The notes below the pieces were generated by a model, which worked only from the letters and a program-made list of their open reading frames with translations, did not search any database and was not told the DNA's origin. From contig NC_021288.1 in NCBI RefSeq assembly GCF_000402035.1, positions 434,001-498,000 on the forward strand: a stretch of DNA of 64,000 nucleotides, in the 5' to 3' direction. Positions within the stretch are counted from its first letter, which is position 1. The number at the start of each line of letters is the position of its first letter. Shown here one piece after another: positions 1 through 9,256 of this stretch. Made by a program: the position numbers and the translations under genes. The DNA comes from Caballeronia insecticola. GTDB taxonomy: Bacteria; Pseudomonadota; Gammaproteobacteria; Burkholderiales; Burkholderiaceae.

Positions 1-2
1 CG

Positions 3-311
3 ACTCAAATGGCAATGAACGACTGTGCTGACGCGAAACGGAAAGCGGCAGATGACAAGCTCAATGCGACATATCGTGCCCTTCTTTCGAAAATTAGCAA
101 GGACGGCGCTGAGAAACTGCGCACTGCCCAGCGCGCCTGGATCACGTGGCGCAACGCACAGTGCGAGTTCGACACGATGGGTACCCGCGATGGCAGCATC
201 AATACTACGGTCTACTTGATGTGCGTTGAAGATCTCATCCGGGCGCAGACAAAGCATCTGGACGCCCAGTTGCACTGCAAGGAGGGCGACCTGTCGTGCG
301 GTAATCAGTAA
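3..311 (+). CDS. LprI/DUF1311-type small protein, 5' partial
   Basis: The C-terminal ~102 codons of a gene whose start lies before the window; the frame is open to the left edge. The visible protein has the DUF1311 (LprI-like) pattern: an N-terminal NDCA, a helical stretch with LNATYRALL, then LRTAQRAWITWRNAQCEF and a late C-V-E-DL motif. Four cysteines could pair in the periplasm. Family members are small secreted or lipid-anchored proteins, some described as lysozyme inhibitors. The signal peptide should lie upstream, outside the window. The family call is fairly secure; the function is not. Confidence 0.7.
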   Translation, partial: TQMAMNDCADAKRKAADDKLNATYRALLSKISKDGAEKLRTAQRAWITWRNAQCEFDTMGTRDGSINTTVYLMCVEDLIRAQTKHLDAQLHCKEGDLSCGNQ

Positions 312-502
312 CGCATTCATGACGTGCGCGGGAGCGACAACCACCATCGCTCCGCTCGGCGCTTGCAGAATATCCGGCCGTCCGTTCTTATCGTTGCCGA
401 TCGCTGTCCATACAGCGGCTTTCAGCTCCACAGCCCGCCTGTCAGTCGCCGCCCGCAGTACATCTGAATCGCGACACATCATTCAGGCACCGCCCGTCGC
501 CC

Positions 503-1159
503 TCACTCTCGTTGAGCCGGTATCCGCCATTGCACGTTCAACAGATGGTCGCGCATGCGCGCGGCGGCGGTCGCGCCGTCGCGCTTGATCATCGCTTTCA
601 CGACAGCCTGATGCTGCTCCGCGAAATGCCGCCGCGTGTCCTGATCGGCGGTTTTCTCGCGCGCGGTCGGCTTCATGCGCATGCCGTTCACCACCTCCAT
701 CAGCGCGATGATCGCCGGATTGCGCGTGGCCTGCGCAATGAGCAAATGGAAGCGATGATCCCACTGCTGCCACTCGTCGTCGTCGCGGGCCATGGCGTTG
801 CGCCGCGCGCATTTTTCCAGTTCCGCGAGATCGTCCGGACTGGCCTTGCTCGTCGCCAGTTCGACGAACGCCGGTTCGAGTACCAGCCGCATTTCCGCGA
901 TATCCGCCGGGCTCGACCCCGCGCGCAGACTGCTGAGCGACGCCGAAAACTTCAGCGGACGCGTGCCCAGATACGTACCGCGCCCGACCCCGCGCCAGAC
1001 TCGCCCCGCCGCTTCCAGCGACGCGAGCGCCCCACGCAGATCGCGCCGGCTCACGCCCAGCGCCTCGGCGAGGCTGCGTTCCGATGGCAACGCGTCGCCG
1101 TCCTTTAGATTGCGCTCCGCGACATAGCCGAGCAGCCTGTCGAGCGTAAGATTTTCCAT
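503..1159 (-). CDS. GntR-family regulator, FadR subfamily (FCD domain)
   Basis: A 218-residue DNA-binding regulator. Residues 1-70 form the winged helix-turn-helix (DALPSERSLAEALGVSRRDL, then a GRVWRGVGRGTYLG wing). Residues ~80-205 match the all-helical FCD effector domain, with metal-ligand-type His and Asp residues such as WDHRFHLLIA. The ATG at 1159 is well placed. It is divergent from the gamma-glutamyltransferase-like gene at 1341. A 22-bp inverted repeat lies 12 bp upstream of its start and a near copy just before the target gene, so I infer autoregulation plus control of the ggt-MFS-GAF-MFS genes. The effector is unknown; FCD regulators usually bind small carboxylic acids. Confidence 0.9.
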   Translation of the reverse strand: MENLTLDRLLGYVAERNLKDGDALPSERSLAEALGVSRRDLRGALASLEAAGRVWRGVGRGTYLGTRPLKFSASLSSLRAGSSPADIAEMRLVLEPAFVELATSKASPDDLAELEKCARRNAMARDDDEWQQWDHRFHLLIAQATRNPAIIALMEVVNGMRMKPTAREKTADQDTRRHFAEQHQAVVKAMIKRDGATAAARMRDHLLNVQWRIPAQRE

Positions 1160-1171
1160 GACCTTGCTCAG

Positions 1172-1193
1172 TGAACCATTGTTTATTGGTTCA
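1172..1193. promoter_or_regulatory. Probable GntR operator, site 1 (inverted repeat)
   Basis: Perfect 7-bp arms TGAACCA and TGGTTCA separated by 8 bp (TTGTTTAT). It lies directly upstream of the GntR regulator start. The same pattern recurs at 1302-1323. Two matching palindromes at either end of one divergent intergenic region fit autoregulation by the adjacent GntR protein; binding itself is inferred. Confidence 0.7.
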
Positions 1194-1301
1194 ATCTAGC
1201 AGATTGCCGACCGAACGGCGACGATTGCTTTACTTTTTCTGTTGGCATACCCTGAATCAATAGCTACGATTTCACGCGAAGTCGTACGCATCGATGTCAT
1301 T

Positions 1302-1323
1302 CGAACCAATGTTCAATGGTTCG
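1302..1323. promoter_or_regulatory. Probable GntR operator, site 2 (inverted repeat)
   Basis: Perfect arms CGAACCA and TGGTTCG around ATGTTCAA. With site 1 the consensus is yGAACCA-wTGTTyAw-TGGTTCr over 22 bp. It ends 17 bp before the ATG at 1341, where bound repressor would block transcription or ribosome access. Confidence 0.7.
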
Positions 1324-1340
1324 CCAAACGGACAACAGCA

Positions 1341-3125
1341 ATGAGTTTTACGACACGACCCGAACTGATCGGCACTTTCGGCATGGTGGCATCGACGCAC
1401 TGGCTGGCCAGCGCGTCCGCGATGGCGGTTCTGGAAAAAGGCGGCAACGCGTTCGACGCCGCCGCGGCCGCCGGTTTCGTGCTGCAGATTGTCGAGCCGC
1501 ATCTGAACGGCCCCGGCGGCGAGTTGCCCGCCGTGTTCTACAGCGCGAAGGACGACCGCGTGCGCGTGCTGTGCGGCCAGGGCGTGACGCCCGCTGCCAT
1601 GACCATCGATCGGATGAAGGCGCTGGGCCTCACGGTCATGCCCGGCACCGGTCTGTTGCCCGCCGTCGTGCCGGGCGCATTCGGCGGCTGGATGACCTTA
1701 CTGCGCGACTACGGGCAGTTGCCGCTGGAAGACGTGCTGAGCTATGCCATCGGCTATGCGGAGCACGGCTATCCGGTGCTGCCGCGCATGACATCGTCGA
1801 TTCTCGCAATCCAGGATTTCTTTAAACGCGAATGGCGCACGTCCGCCGAGCAATGGCTGCGCGACGGTGAAGCGCCGCGTCCCAACCATCTGTTCGCGAA
1901 TCCCGCCATCGCTGAAACCTATAAGCGCATTCTGCGCGAGGCGAAGACGCACGGCGACCGCGCGGAGCAATGCGAACGCGCGCGCCTCGCGTTCTATCGC
2001 GGTTTCGTCGCGGATAGGATCGATCAGTACTTCCGCTCGACGGACGTGCTGGATACATCGGGCCAGCGCAATCGCGGTCTCCTGGATGCATCGGATCTCG
2101 CGGGCTGGGAAGCCACGTACGAAGACGCCGTCTCCTACGAATACGAAGGCTTCATGGTCCACAAGACAGGGCCGTGGGGTCAGGGTCCGATGTTCCTGCA
2201 ACAACTTGCCTTGCTGAAGGGCTTCGATCTCGCGGGCATGGACCCGCTTGGTCCCGACTTCGTGCACACGGTCATCGAATGCGCAAAGCTCGCGTTCGCC
2301 GACCGGGACGTCTTCTACGGCGACCCGAACTTCTCCGACGTGCCGATGGACACGCTTCTGAGCGACGCCTACAACGACGCACGCCGCCGGCAGATCGACC
2401 CGCGTCGCGCATCGTTCGAATTCCGTCCGGGCAATCTGCTCGACAGCGAGGCGCGCGCCGCGAAGATCCTGGCCAATGCGGGCCGTCAGCAACCGGGCGG
2501 CTTCGGTCAGGGCGAACCCACGTTCGCGCCGTTGCCCGAGTTGCGCGGCGACACGGTGCATCTCGATGTCGTCGACCGTTGGGGCAACATGGTGTCGGCG
2601 ACGCCTTCGGGCGGCTGGTTGCAGGCATCGCCCGCGGTGCCCGGGCTGGGCTTCAACGTGACCACGCGCGGCCAGATGTTCTGGATGGAAGAAGGACTGC
2701 CCTCGTCGCTCGGGCCGGGACGCCGTCCGCGCACCACGCTCTCGCCGACGCTCGTCACCCGCGACGGCAAGCCGTATGCTGCGCTCGGCACGCCCGGCGG
2801 CGATCAGCAGGATCAATGGTCGCTGCAACTGCTGCTACGGCACGTTCACTTCGGCCTGAATCTGCAAGCCGCCGTGGATTCGCCTTCCTTCCAGACTGCG
2901 CACTTCCCCGGCTCGTTTTATCCGCGTGACATTCAACTCGGCAAGATGTCGGCGGAAGGCACCTTTCCGCAAGCCACGCTCGATGCACTACGCGCGCGCG
3001 GCCACGACCTCACGGTCGCCGAACCCTGGTCGCTCGGGCGCGTATGCGCCGTGGGCATCCGCCACGGCCTCATGCGCGGAGCCGCCACGCCGCGCCAGAT
3101 GCAGGCATACGCCATCGGGCGCTGA
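1341..3125 (+). CDS. Gamma-glutamyltransferase-like Ntn-hydrolase
   Basis: A 594-residue protein of the gamma-glutamyltranspeptidase family, which cleaves gamma-glutamyl or related amide bonds after autocatalytic processing. The N-terminal large-subunit pattern is clear (GGNAFDAAAAAGFVLQIVEP, then NGPGGE). The small subunit should begin at Thr405 in GDTVHLDVVDRWGNMVSATP, the usual processing site and nucleophile. LSPTLVTRDGKPYAALGTPG follows further on. I chose 1341 over an upstream in-frame start at 1242 because the extension has no family similarity and would run through operator site 2. No signal peptide is visible, unlike classical periplasmic GGT, so the enzyme is probably cytoplasmic and fed by the MFS transporters downstream. 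The exact substrate cannot be read from sequence. Confidence 0.88.
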   Translation: MSFTTRPELIGTFGMVASTHWLASASAMAVLEKGGNAFDAAAAAGFVLQIVEPHLNGPGGELPAVFYSAKDDRVRVLCGQGVTPAAMTIDRMKALGLTVMPGTGLLPAVVPGAFGGWMTLLRDYGQLPLEDVLSYAIGYAEHGYPVLPRMTSSILAIQDFFKREWRTSAEQWLRDGEAPRPNHLFANPAIAETYKRILREAKTHGDRAEQCERARLAFYRGFVADRIDQYFRSTDVLDTSGQRNRGLLDASDLAGWEATYEDAVSYEYEGFMVHKTGPWGQGPMFLQQLALLKGFDLAGMDPLGPDFVHTVIECAKLAFADRDVFYGDPNFSDVPMDTLLSDAYNDARRRQIDPRRASFEFRPGNLLDSEARAAKILANAGRQQPGGFGQGEPTFAPLPELRGDTVHLDVVDRWGNMVSATPSGGWLQASPAVPGLGFNVTTRGQMFWMEEGLPSSLGPGRRPRTTLSPTLVTRDGKPYAALGTPGGDQQDQWSLQLLLRHVHFGLNLQAAVDSPSFQTAHFPGSFYPRDIQLGKMSAEGTFPQATLDALRARGHDLTVAEPWSLGRVCAVGIRHGLMRGAATPRQMQAYAIGR

Positions 3126-3152
3126 CGCAGCATCCATCGGAGAACATCGATC

Positions 3153-4562
3153 ATGTCCGCTGTCGCCGCCCGCCTCGAACGGCTGCCGCTATCCGGCTTT
3201 CATCGCAAGCTGCTGATCATCGGCGGGCTCGGTTATATGTTCGACGGACTCGATTCGTCGTCGCTCGCGTTCCTGCTTCCGGTCGTCAGCAAGCTCTGGA
3301 ACCTGACGAGCGCGCAGACCGGACTCGTCGCGAGCAGCACGTATATCGGCTATTTCTTCGGCGCGTTCCTCTCGGGCGTGCTCGCGGACATCATCGGCCG
3401 CCGCCGCATCATGATGAGCGCGCTCGCGATCTATTGCGTCGCGTCGCTCGCGAGCGCCACCGCCAACGACTGGCATACGTTCTTCGCGTTGCGCATCGTC
3501 GCGGGCTTCGGTTCGGGCGCCGAAACCGTCGTGATCGCGCCGTTTCTCGCCGAATTCGTGCCGCGCCGCTATCGCGGCATGTTCTGCGGCGCACTGGTGG
3601 GCTTCATGTCGTTCGGCTATCTGAGCTCGTCGATTCTCGGCTATACCGTCGTGCGGAATTTTCCGGACGGCTGGCGCTATCTCGCGGTCATCACCGCCCT
3701 GCCCGTCGTCATGCTGCTGTGGTGGCGGCGCACCCTGCCCGAATCGCCGCGATGGATGGAAAGCCAGGGCCGCGTCGCCGAGGCGGGCAGCATCGTCGAC
3801 GACATCGAAGCGTGGTATGCGCAGCACGGCATCGCGCTCGCCCCGCTGTCTTCCACAGGCGCGATTCCGTCCGCAGCGAAGAGCAGCGGCAGCGCGTGGC
3901 AGAACGTAAAGACACTGTGGTCGAAGCGCCTTGCGGGCACCACGGCCGTGAGCTGGCTGATGTGGTTCGCCGTAGCCTTCGCGTACTACTCGTTCTTCTC
4001 ATGGATTCCGAGCCTGCTCGTCAAGGAAGGACTCACGATCACCAAGAGCTTCGGTTTTTCCATCGCCATTTACGGCGCGCAAATCCCGGGCTATTTCTCG
4101 GCGGCGTGGCTCAACGAGAAGATCGGGCGCAAGGGCGTGGTGGCGTCATACATGACGCTCGGCGGCATCGCGGCGATCATGTTGTCGCTGTCGCATACGG
4201 GCATGCAGATCATCGCGGCGGGCATTTGCCTGTCGTTCTTCATGAACGGCGCGTTCGCGGGCGTCTATGCGTACACGCCGGAAATTTTCCCGACTGCGGT
4301 GCGCACGACAGGCACGGGATCGTCGTCCTCGTTCGGGCGCATCGGCTCGGTGAGCGCGCCGATTCTCGTCGGCATCGTGTATCCGTCGTTCGGCTTCTTC
4401 GGCGTGTTCGCAATGACGACCGCCGTGCTGCTCGCGGGCGCGTGCGTCGTGTTCTTTCTGGGCATCGAGACGCGTAATCGCTCGCTCGAAGACATCGAAA
4501 TCAACGGCGCGACCGATAGCGACGCACGCGAGCGCCTCGCCTCCACCAACCTGGGCCGCTGA
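3153..4562 (+). CDS. MFS transporter, 12 TM segments
   Basis: A 469-residue major facilitator permease of the sugar-acid/aromatic-acid symporter type. The signature loop between TM2 and TM3 is ADIIGRRRIMM, and a related loop in the second half is LNEKIGRKG. About twelve hydrophobic segments are seen, with a longer central cytoplasmic loop near residues 220-260. The start at 3153 lies 27 bp after the GGT-like gene, so they are probably co-transcribed. It likely imports the compound handled by that enzyme. The substrate is unassigned. Confidence 0.85.
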   Translation: MSAVAARLERLPLSGFHRKLLIIGGLGYMFDGLDSSSLAFLLPVVSKLWNLTSAQTGLVASSTYIGYFFGAFLSGVLADIIGRRRIMMSALAIYCVASLASATANDWHTFFALRIVAGFGSGAETVVIAPFLAEFVPRRYRGMFCGALVGFMSFGYLSSSILGYTVVRNFPDGWRYLAVITALPVVMLLWWRRTLPESPRWMESQGRVAEAGSIVDDIEAWYAQHGIALAPLSSTGAIPSAAKSSGSAWQNVKTLWSKRLAGTTAVSWLMWFAVAFAYYSFFSWIPSLLVKEGLTITKSFGFSIAIYGAQIPGYFSAAWLNEKIGRKGVVASYMTLGGIAAIMLSLSHTGMQIIAAGICLSFFMNGAFAGVYAYTPEIFPTAVRTTGTGSSSSFGRIGSVSAPILVGIVYPSFGFFGVFAMTTAVLLAGACVVFFLGIETRNRSLEDIEINGATDSDARERLASTNLGR

Positions 4563-4582
4563 GCCTTCACGGATACGACATC

Positions 4583-5125
4583 ATGCGGGACACGGAAGCA
4601 AGCACCACGCGCTCACTGCAACTGAACGATCTTCAACGGCTCGCCCGCGCGATGCGCGAGCCCGCTCAGCCCGCGACGCTCTTCGACGCGGTCGCGGCAG
4701 TCGCCGCCGAGACGATCGGCTTCCGGCTTTTCACCATCATGGCCTACGATGCGCGCAATCACGAAGTGGAGCGCGTCTTCACGAACATGCCCGACATCTA
4801 TCCGACCGGAGGCCGCAAGACGAAGCGCGGCACCGCGTGGGCAACGCAAATCCTGCATGATTTGCGGCCGTTTCGCGGCGAGACCGCGCAGGACATTCGC
4901 CGCGCATTCGACGATCACATGACGATGTCGAACATGGGCCTGGGCTCGATCCTGAACATCCCGATCGCCTATGACGGCGAGTGCATCGGCACGATGAATC
5001 TCACGCACGTCGAGCATTGGTATAAGCGCGAGCACGAAGACATGGGCGTGCTGCTCGGCTCGTTTCTCGCGCCCGCGCTGGTCTCTTGCATGCCGCTGTA
5101 CGCCGACGAGGAACCGCGCTCATGA
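4583..5125 (+). CDS. GAF-domain protein
   Basis: A 180-residue soluble protein that is almost entirely one GAF domain (residues ~25-165). Typical elements are FRLFTIMAYD, the RGTAWATQIL segment, the SNMGLGSILNIPI strand and the YDGECIGTMNLTH strand. It carries no output domain. It lies between two MFS genes and its stop overlaps the next start by 4 bp (ATGA), so it is translationally coupled to a transporter. It may sense or bind the transported ligand. Stand-alone GAF proteins in catabolic operons are known but poorly understood. Confidence 0.8.
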   Translation: MRDTEASTTRSLQLNDLQRLARAMREPAQPATLFDAVAAVAAETIGFRLFTIMAYDARNHEVERVFTNMPDIYPTGGRKTKRGTAWATQILHDLRPFRGETAQDIRRAFDDHMTMSNMGLGSILNIPIAYDGECIGTMNLTHVEHWYKREHEDMGVLLGSFLAPALVSCMPLYADEEPRS

Positions 5126-6435
5126 ATCGCGCTTCTCCCGAAACCGGGCGCTGGCTAATGGTGTTTGCGCTCGGCTATCTCGCGCTGCTCGTCGACGGCG
5201 CCGACGTCATGATGTACGGCCTCACGCTCACACGCATCAAGAACGAATTCGACCTCACCAATGTCGAGGCCGGCGCGCTGGGCAGCTTGACGCTCGTCGG
5301 GATGGCTGTGGGCGGCATCATCGGCGGCTGGGCGAGCGATTCGCTCGGGCGCGTGCGGGTTGTCGTGTGGGCGCTCGCGCTCTTCTCGCTCGGCGCGGGC
5401 CTGCTCGGACTCACGCATACCTTCGCGCAGTTCGCGCTCGTGCGCTTCATCAGTTCGCTCGGGATCGGTTGCATGGTTCTCGTGAGCACGCTCGTCGCCG
5501 AATATGTACCGACCGCGCGGCGCTCCCTGATTCTCGGCATTTTGCAGACGGGCGTGTCGGCGGGCTATATCGTCGTGATCTCGCTGGCCAACTGGATTCT
5601 GCCGCTCTACGGCTGGCGCATGCTGTTTTATGTCGCGACGATTCCCGTCGTGCTGGCGCTGGCGATTCACTGGTTCGTGCCCGAACCGCCCGGCTGGCGC
5701 GCCAGCGTGGCGACGCGGCAAGGCGCGCCGCGCGTGCGTCGCGCATGGCGGGAGAATCGCTATTACCTGATCTTTTCGGATCGGGAAGCGCGCAAGATGT
5801 TCATCCTGTGGGCGCTTGCATCCGTGTTCGCGCTTTCGGGCTTCTACGGGCTGAACAACTGGCTGCCGACCTATCTGGAGAAAGAACTGCACGTGCGCTT
5901 CGGCTCGATGGCGGGCTATATGATCGGTACGTACGTCGTCGCATTCGTGGGCAAGATCGTCGCGGGCTGGGTCGGCGATCTGTGGAGCCGGCGCGGGGTT
6001 TATGTGCTCGGCTGTATCGGTGCGGCCTTGTTTCTGCCGGTCATCGTGTTTCTTCACACGCGCGAGAATATCGTCTGGCTGATGCTGCTCTTCGGGTTTC
6101 TCTACGGCGTGCCGCTCGGAACGATGGGTGCGTTCATGTCCGAGAGCTTCGCCACACGCATTCGCGGCACGGCTGTCGGCGGTTCGTATAACGTGGGGCG
6201 CTTTTGCTCGGGTGCGGCGCCGGTCGTGATCGGCTATGTCGCCACGCAATTTACGTTCGGCGTGAGCTTTCTGATGGTCGGCGCGGTGTTCTTCCTGAGC
6301 GGCGTCTGCGCGTTCTTCATTCCCGACCGCCTTTATGACACGAGCGCACCGGAACCGGGAGGTTCAGGTCCCGCGACTCTCGCGCGCAATGCGAATGTCG
6401 ATCAGGGCGCAGCGGAAGTCGTGACCTCGCGGTGA
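5122..6435 (+). CDS. MFS transporter, aromatic acid:H+ symporter-like
   Basis: A 437-residue permease with 12 predicted TM segments. Diagnostic features are an acidic TM1 (LLVDGADVMMYGLTL), as in the AAHS family, and the TM2-3 loop ASDSLGRVRV. A second half repeat contains VGDLWSRRGVYV. The ATG at 5122 overlaps the GAF stop and is preferred to an in-frame start at 5086. It is the last gene of the GntR-controlled set. Having two different MFS permeases in one operon suggests uptake of two related compounds, or import plus export. Confidence 0.85.
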   Translation: MNRASPETGRWLMVFALGYLALLVDGADVMMYGLTLTRIKNEFDLTNVEAGALGSLTLVGMAVGGIIGGWASDSLGRVRVVVWALALFSLGAGLLGLTHTFAQFALVRFISSLGIGCMVLVSTLVAEYVPTARRSLILGILQTGVSAGYIVVISLANWILPLYGWRMLFYVATIPVVLALAIHWFVPEPPGWRASVATRQGAPRVRRAWRENRYYLIFSDREARKMFILWALASVFALSGFYGLNNWLPTYLEKELHVRFGSMAGYMIGTYVVAFVGKIVAGWVGDLWSRRGVYVLGCIGAALFLPVIVFLHTRENIVWLMLLFGFLYGVPLGTMGAFMSESFATRIRGTAVGGSYNVGRFCSGAAPVVIGYVATQFTFGVSFLMVGAVFFLSGVCAFFIPDRLYDTSAPEPGGSGPATLARNANVDQGAAEVVTSR

Positions 6436-6723
6436 TGTTTGCGTTTTGGCCAAGGGATGACTCAGGCGGGTATGGCAGGACGCAGGATTGAGAGGAAACA
6501 GGGCAGGCAGGAAAGCTGGCTCTCGTTGCCGCGGCCCATCCCCTGTTCAAATCGAGACGATTGCGTACAAAGGCTCGCTGCCCTACGCCCCAGCCGGTAC
6601 GGTCGTACACCCCCTCAAGCAAGGCGACCGACAAAACGGCCTTACCAGCAGACGGGCCCAAGAAAGCCCGTCTGCCGCGATACCGCCAGGTTCACGCCAC
6701 CGCGCTTAACCGGCAGCGTCGTC
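6436..6723. other. Intergenic region with one strong hairpin
   Basis: About 290 bp between the convergent MFS and His-rich genes. No convincing gene is seen; short open frames here have no family pattern. The only structure noted is the inverted repeat at 6648-6675. Confidence 0.5.
6648..6675 (-). terminator. Hairpin downstream of the His-rich gene, possible terminator
   Basis: Perfect 10-bp arms GCAGACGGGC and GCCCGTCTGC around an 8-nt loop, 49 bp past the stop of the gene at 6724-6978. It has no clean T-tract directly after the stem on the - strand, so terminator function is tentative. Confidence 0.4.
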
Positions 6724-6978
6724 TTACTTCGACTGAGCGTGGTGCTTGCCGTGATGATGACGGTGGTGATGAGCACCCTTGTGCGGCGCGCTTTCATGGG
6801 CTACCGGCGCTTCATGCTCGACAACTTGAGGTTGCGCTTGAACGTCACGCGCATGTTGCTCGATCTGGGCAGCGACGCTGGCGTCATGGGTCGTGACAAT
6901 GCCGTTGTTGGGCGTTTGTGCCATTGCGGCACCGGCCACGAAGAACGAAGCGAGCAGAGCGAAAGAGACTTTTTTCAT
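6724..6978 (-). CDS. Small secreted His-rich protein
   Basis: An 84-residue protein. The start at 6978 gives a classical signal peptide (MKKVSFALLASFFVAGAAMA, cleavage after AMA) behind an A-rich ribosome site. An upstream in-frame extension to 7134 lacks this logic and is rejected. The mature part is short and low-complexity. It ends in a His cluster (HHHRHHHGKHH), which suggests binding of Ni, Zn or Cu in the periplasm. No family is recognised. It stands alone, with a hairpin downstream. Confidence 0.75.
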   Translation of the reverse strand: MKKVSFALLASFFVAGAAMAQTPNNGIVTTHDASVAAQIEQHARDVQAQPQVVEHEAPVAHESAPHKGAHHHRHHHGKHHAQSK

Positions 6979-7208
6979 GATCGAAGTGTTGATGTTAACT
7001 AGATACGCGTGCTGCTCCCGAACATTCGGGTTACAACGCGCGCACGGATTATCCACCAACGATTGCGACCAGATGTCGCTTTTCAGGCCGTCTGACATTA
7101 CTTGACAGTTCACTCTAGTGAGAAGGGCCGACATTCGAGTGGGTCATAGCTCGGCCGCAATGGCGGCGCGGAGTTTGCCTGGCGCGGCGAGCCCGTCACC
7201 ATCACACA

Positions 7209-9152
7209 TCAAAGCACAACCTGAACCCCAAGCTCGACAACATCCTCACTTCGCAGTCCATAGTACTCCGCACTCGATGCCGCATGAACCGACATCGCGC
7301 CGAACAAACGCTCGCGCCAGCGCGACATATGTCCGTGCGAGCAGCCGGGCGTCGCTTCGTCGCGCGGCAGGAAGAACGTCGTGTGCTTCGGATCGAAGCG
7401 CCATTGCCCGAGTTGTCCATCGAGCGATGCCAGCAGTCGCGGCAAATTTGGCCGCTCGACGAAGCCATGTCGCGAGATCACCTCATAACAGCCCGCGCCG
7501 AGATCGCGCACTTCGACGCGTGTGTGCTCGTCGATGCGCGGCGCCGACTCCGATCGATTCGCGAAGATCACCGTCGTTTGGTGCAATACGCGGTTATGGC
7601 GCACGTTGCTCGTAAGCGCGGACGGCGTCGCGCCCGGCGTGCTGCCCGGATAAACGGCGGTGCCGCGAACGCGCGCGGGAGGCTCGGCGCTCTTCAGCAC
7701 ATCGCGCAGAAAGTCGGCGAGCGGCGGCGCATGCGATGCGTGCAACCGCGCGAGTTCGAGGCCGCGCCGCCATGTCGCCATCAACACGAAAAGCACGCCG
7801 CCGATCGCGACGGGAAACCAGCCGCCCTGCGGAATCTTGCGCATGTTGGCCGCGACAAGCAACACGTCGATCGCGATGAGCGGCACGCTGAGCGCCGCGA
7901 CCGCCGCCCAAGGCCAGCGCCAGATATTGCGCGTCACGCTAACCATCTGCACGGTCGTGATGAGCATCGTGAGGCCGACCGCAATGCCATACGCGGACGT
8001 CAGCCGGTCGGAGCTGCGGAACACGAGCACAAGAAACATCACGGCCGCGAACAGAACCGCGTTGACGGCGGGCACGTACACCTGTCCGCGTTGCGATGCC
8101 GACGTTTCGATCACGCGCAGACGCGGCAGAAAGCCGAGTTCGATCGCCTGGCTCGTCATCGAGAAAGCGCCTGAAATCACGGCCTGCGACGCGATCACGG
8201 TGGCGAGCAACGCGATCAGCACGGTCGGTATCAGCGCCCATGACGGCGCCGCGAAAAAGAACGGCTGCCTGGCCGCCCCCGGCTGATGCAGGATCGTCGC
8301 GGCCTGCCCGAAGTATCCGACGATGATCGCCGGAAACACGACTACAAGCCACGCGAGCCGGATCGCGGGCCGGCCGAAGTGACCGATGTCGGCATAAAGC
8401 GCTTCGGCGCCCGTCAACGCGAGTATCACGGCGCCAAGTATGGTGAACGCGAGCGCGGTATGCGCGAGCACGAGCGACCACGCATACACGGGCGAAAACG
8501 CGCGCAGCACATCCGGATGCTCCACGATCCGATAGATGCCGACAGCCGCGAGATACACGAACCACAGCAGCATCACCGGTCCGAACGACTTGCCGACGAC
8601 CGCCGTGCCGCGCGATTGAAACAGAAAGAGCGCGACGAGAATGGCCATCGCGATCGGCACGATGAACGGCTCGAACTTCGCGCTCACCTGCCCCAGACCC
8701 TCGACAGCGGACAACACGGACACGGCGGGCGTGATCATCGAATCGCCGTAGAACATCGCCGCGCCGAAGAGGCCCGCCATCAACAGCAGATGCGGCACGC
8801 GCCGCCCTTGTTGCTCGTAGCCCGAACGCGCGAGCGCCGTCAACGCGACAATGCCGCCCTCGCCTTCGTTGTCCGCGCGCAGCACGTAGCACACGTACTT
8901 GCCCATCACGACGATCACGACAGCCCAGACGATCATCGAGAGCATGCCCATCACGATCGATGCATCGACGGTGCCCGTGTCGCTCACGGCCTGTCTGAGC
9001 GCATAGATCGGGCTCGTGCCGATATCGCCGAACACGACGCCGAGCGCGCCTAGCATGAGGCCCGTCCGCGCTTTCTTCGGCATGGCCGGCGCGGGGTCTG
9101 AGGCGTGATGCTCGCGGGCATCGTTCGATGTCGGTGTCGATGTTGGTGTCAT
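7209..9152 (-). CDS. kup: Kup-family potassium uptake transporter
   Basis: A 647-residue K+/H+ symporter of the inner membrane. After a ~28-residue polar N-terminus comes the family signature LGVVFGDIGTSPIYALR. Twelve hydrophobic segments follow to about residue 455. The rest is the cytoplasmic C-terminal domain, which includes HNRVLHQTTVIFA and RFDPKHTTFFL, both typical of Kup. Length is close to the family norm (~620-630) with a slightly long N-terminal tail. It is monocistronic between a His-rich peptide and a LysR regulator. Regulation is not evident. Confidence 0.95.
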   Translation of the reverse strand: MTPTSTPTSNDAREHHASDPAPAMPKKARTGLMLGALGVVFGDIGTSPIYALRQAVSDTGTVDASIVMGMLSMIVWAVVIVVMGKYVCYVLRADNEGEGGIVALTALARSGYEQQGRRVPHLLLMAGLFGAAMFYGDSMITPAVSVLSAVEGLGQVSAKFEPFIVPIAMAILVALFLFQSRGTAVVGKSFGPVMLLWFVYLAAVGIYRIVEHPDVLRAFSPVYAWSLVLAHTALAFTILGAVILALTGAEALYADIGHFGRPAIRLAWLVVVFPAIIVGYFGQAATILHQPGAARQPFFFAAPSWALIPTVLIALLATVIASQAVISGAFSMTSQAIELGFLPRLRVIETSASQRGQVYVPAVNAVLFAAVMFLVLVFRSSDRLTSAYGIAVGLTMLITTVQMVSVTRNIWRWPWAAVAALSVPLIAIDVLLVAANMRKIPQGGWFPVAIGGVLFVLMATWRRGLELARLHASHAPPLADFLRDVLKSAEPPARVRGTAVYPGSTPGATPSALTSNVRHNRVLHQTTVIFANRSESAPRIDEHTRVEVRDLGAGCYEVISRHGFVERPNLPRLLASLDGQLGQWRFDPKHTTFFLPRDEATPGCSHGHMSRWRERLFGAMSVHAASSAEYYGLRSEDVVELGVQVVL

Positions 9153-9256
9153 ACGACCTGTGCATCTCCGGTATGCCGTTCCGGATGCCTAGCAAGGCGC
9201 ATTCCGCGTGCGTGCGCGCTCGCTTTTCATAGAAACATCAAGAACTATCCGTGACC

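Noticed and set aside
6530..6600. tRNA-like GTTCAAATC sequence
   Set aside because: No acceptor, D or anticodon stem could be paired around it.
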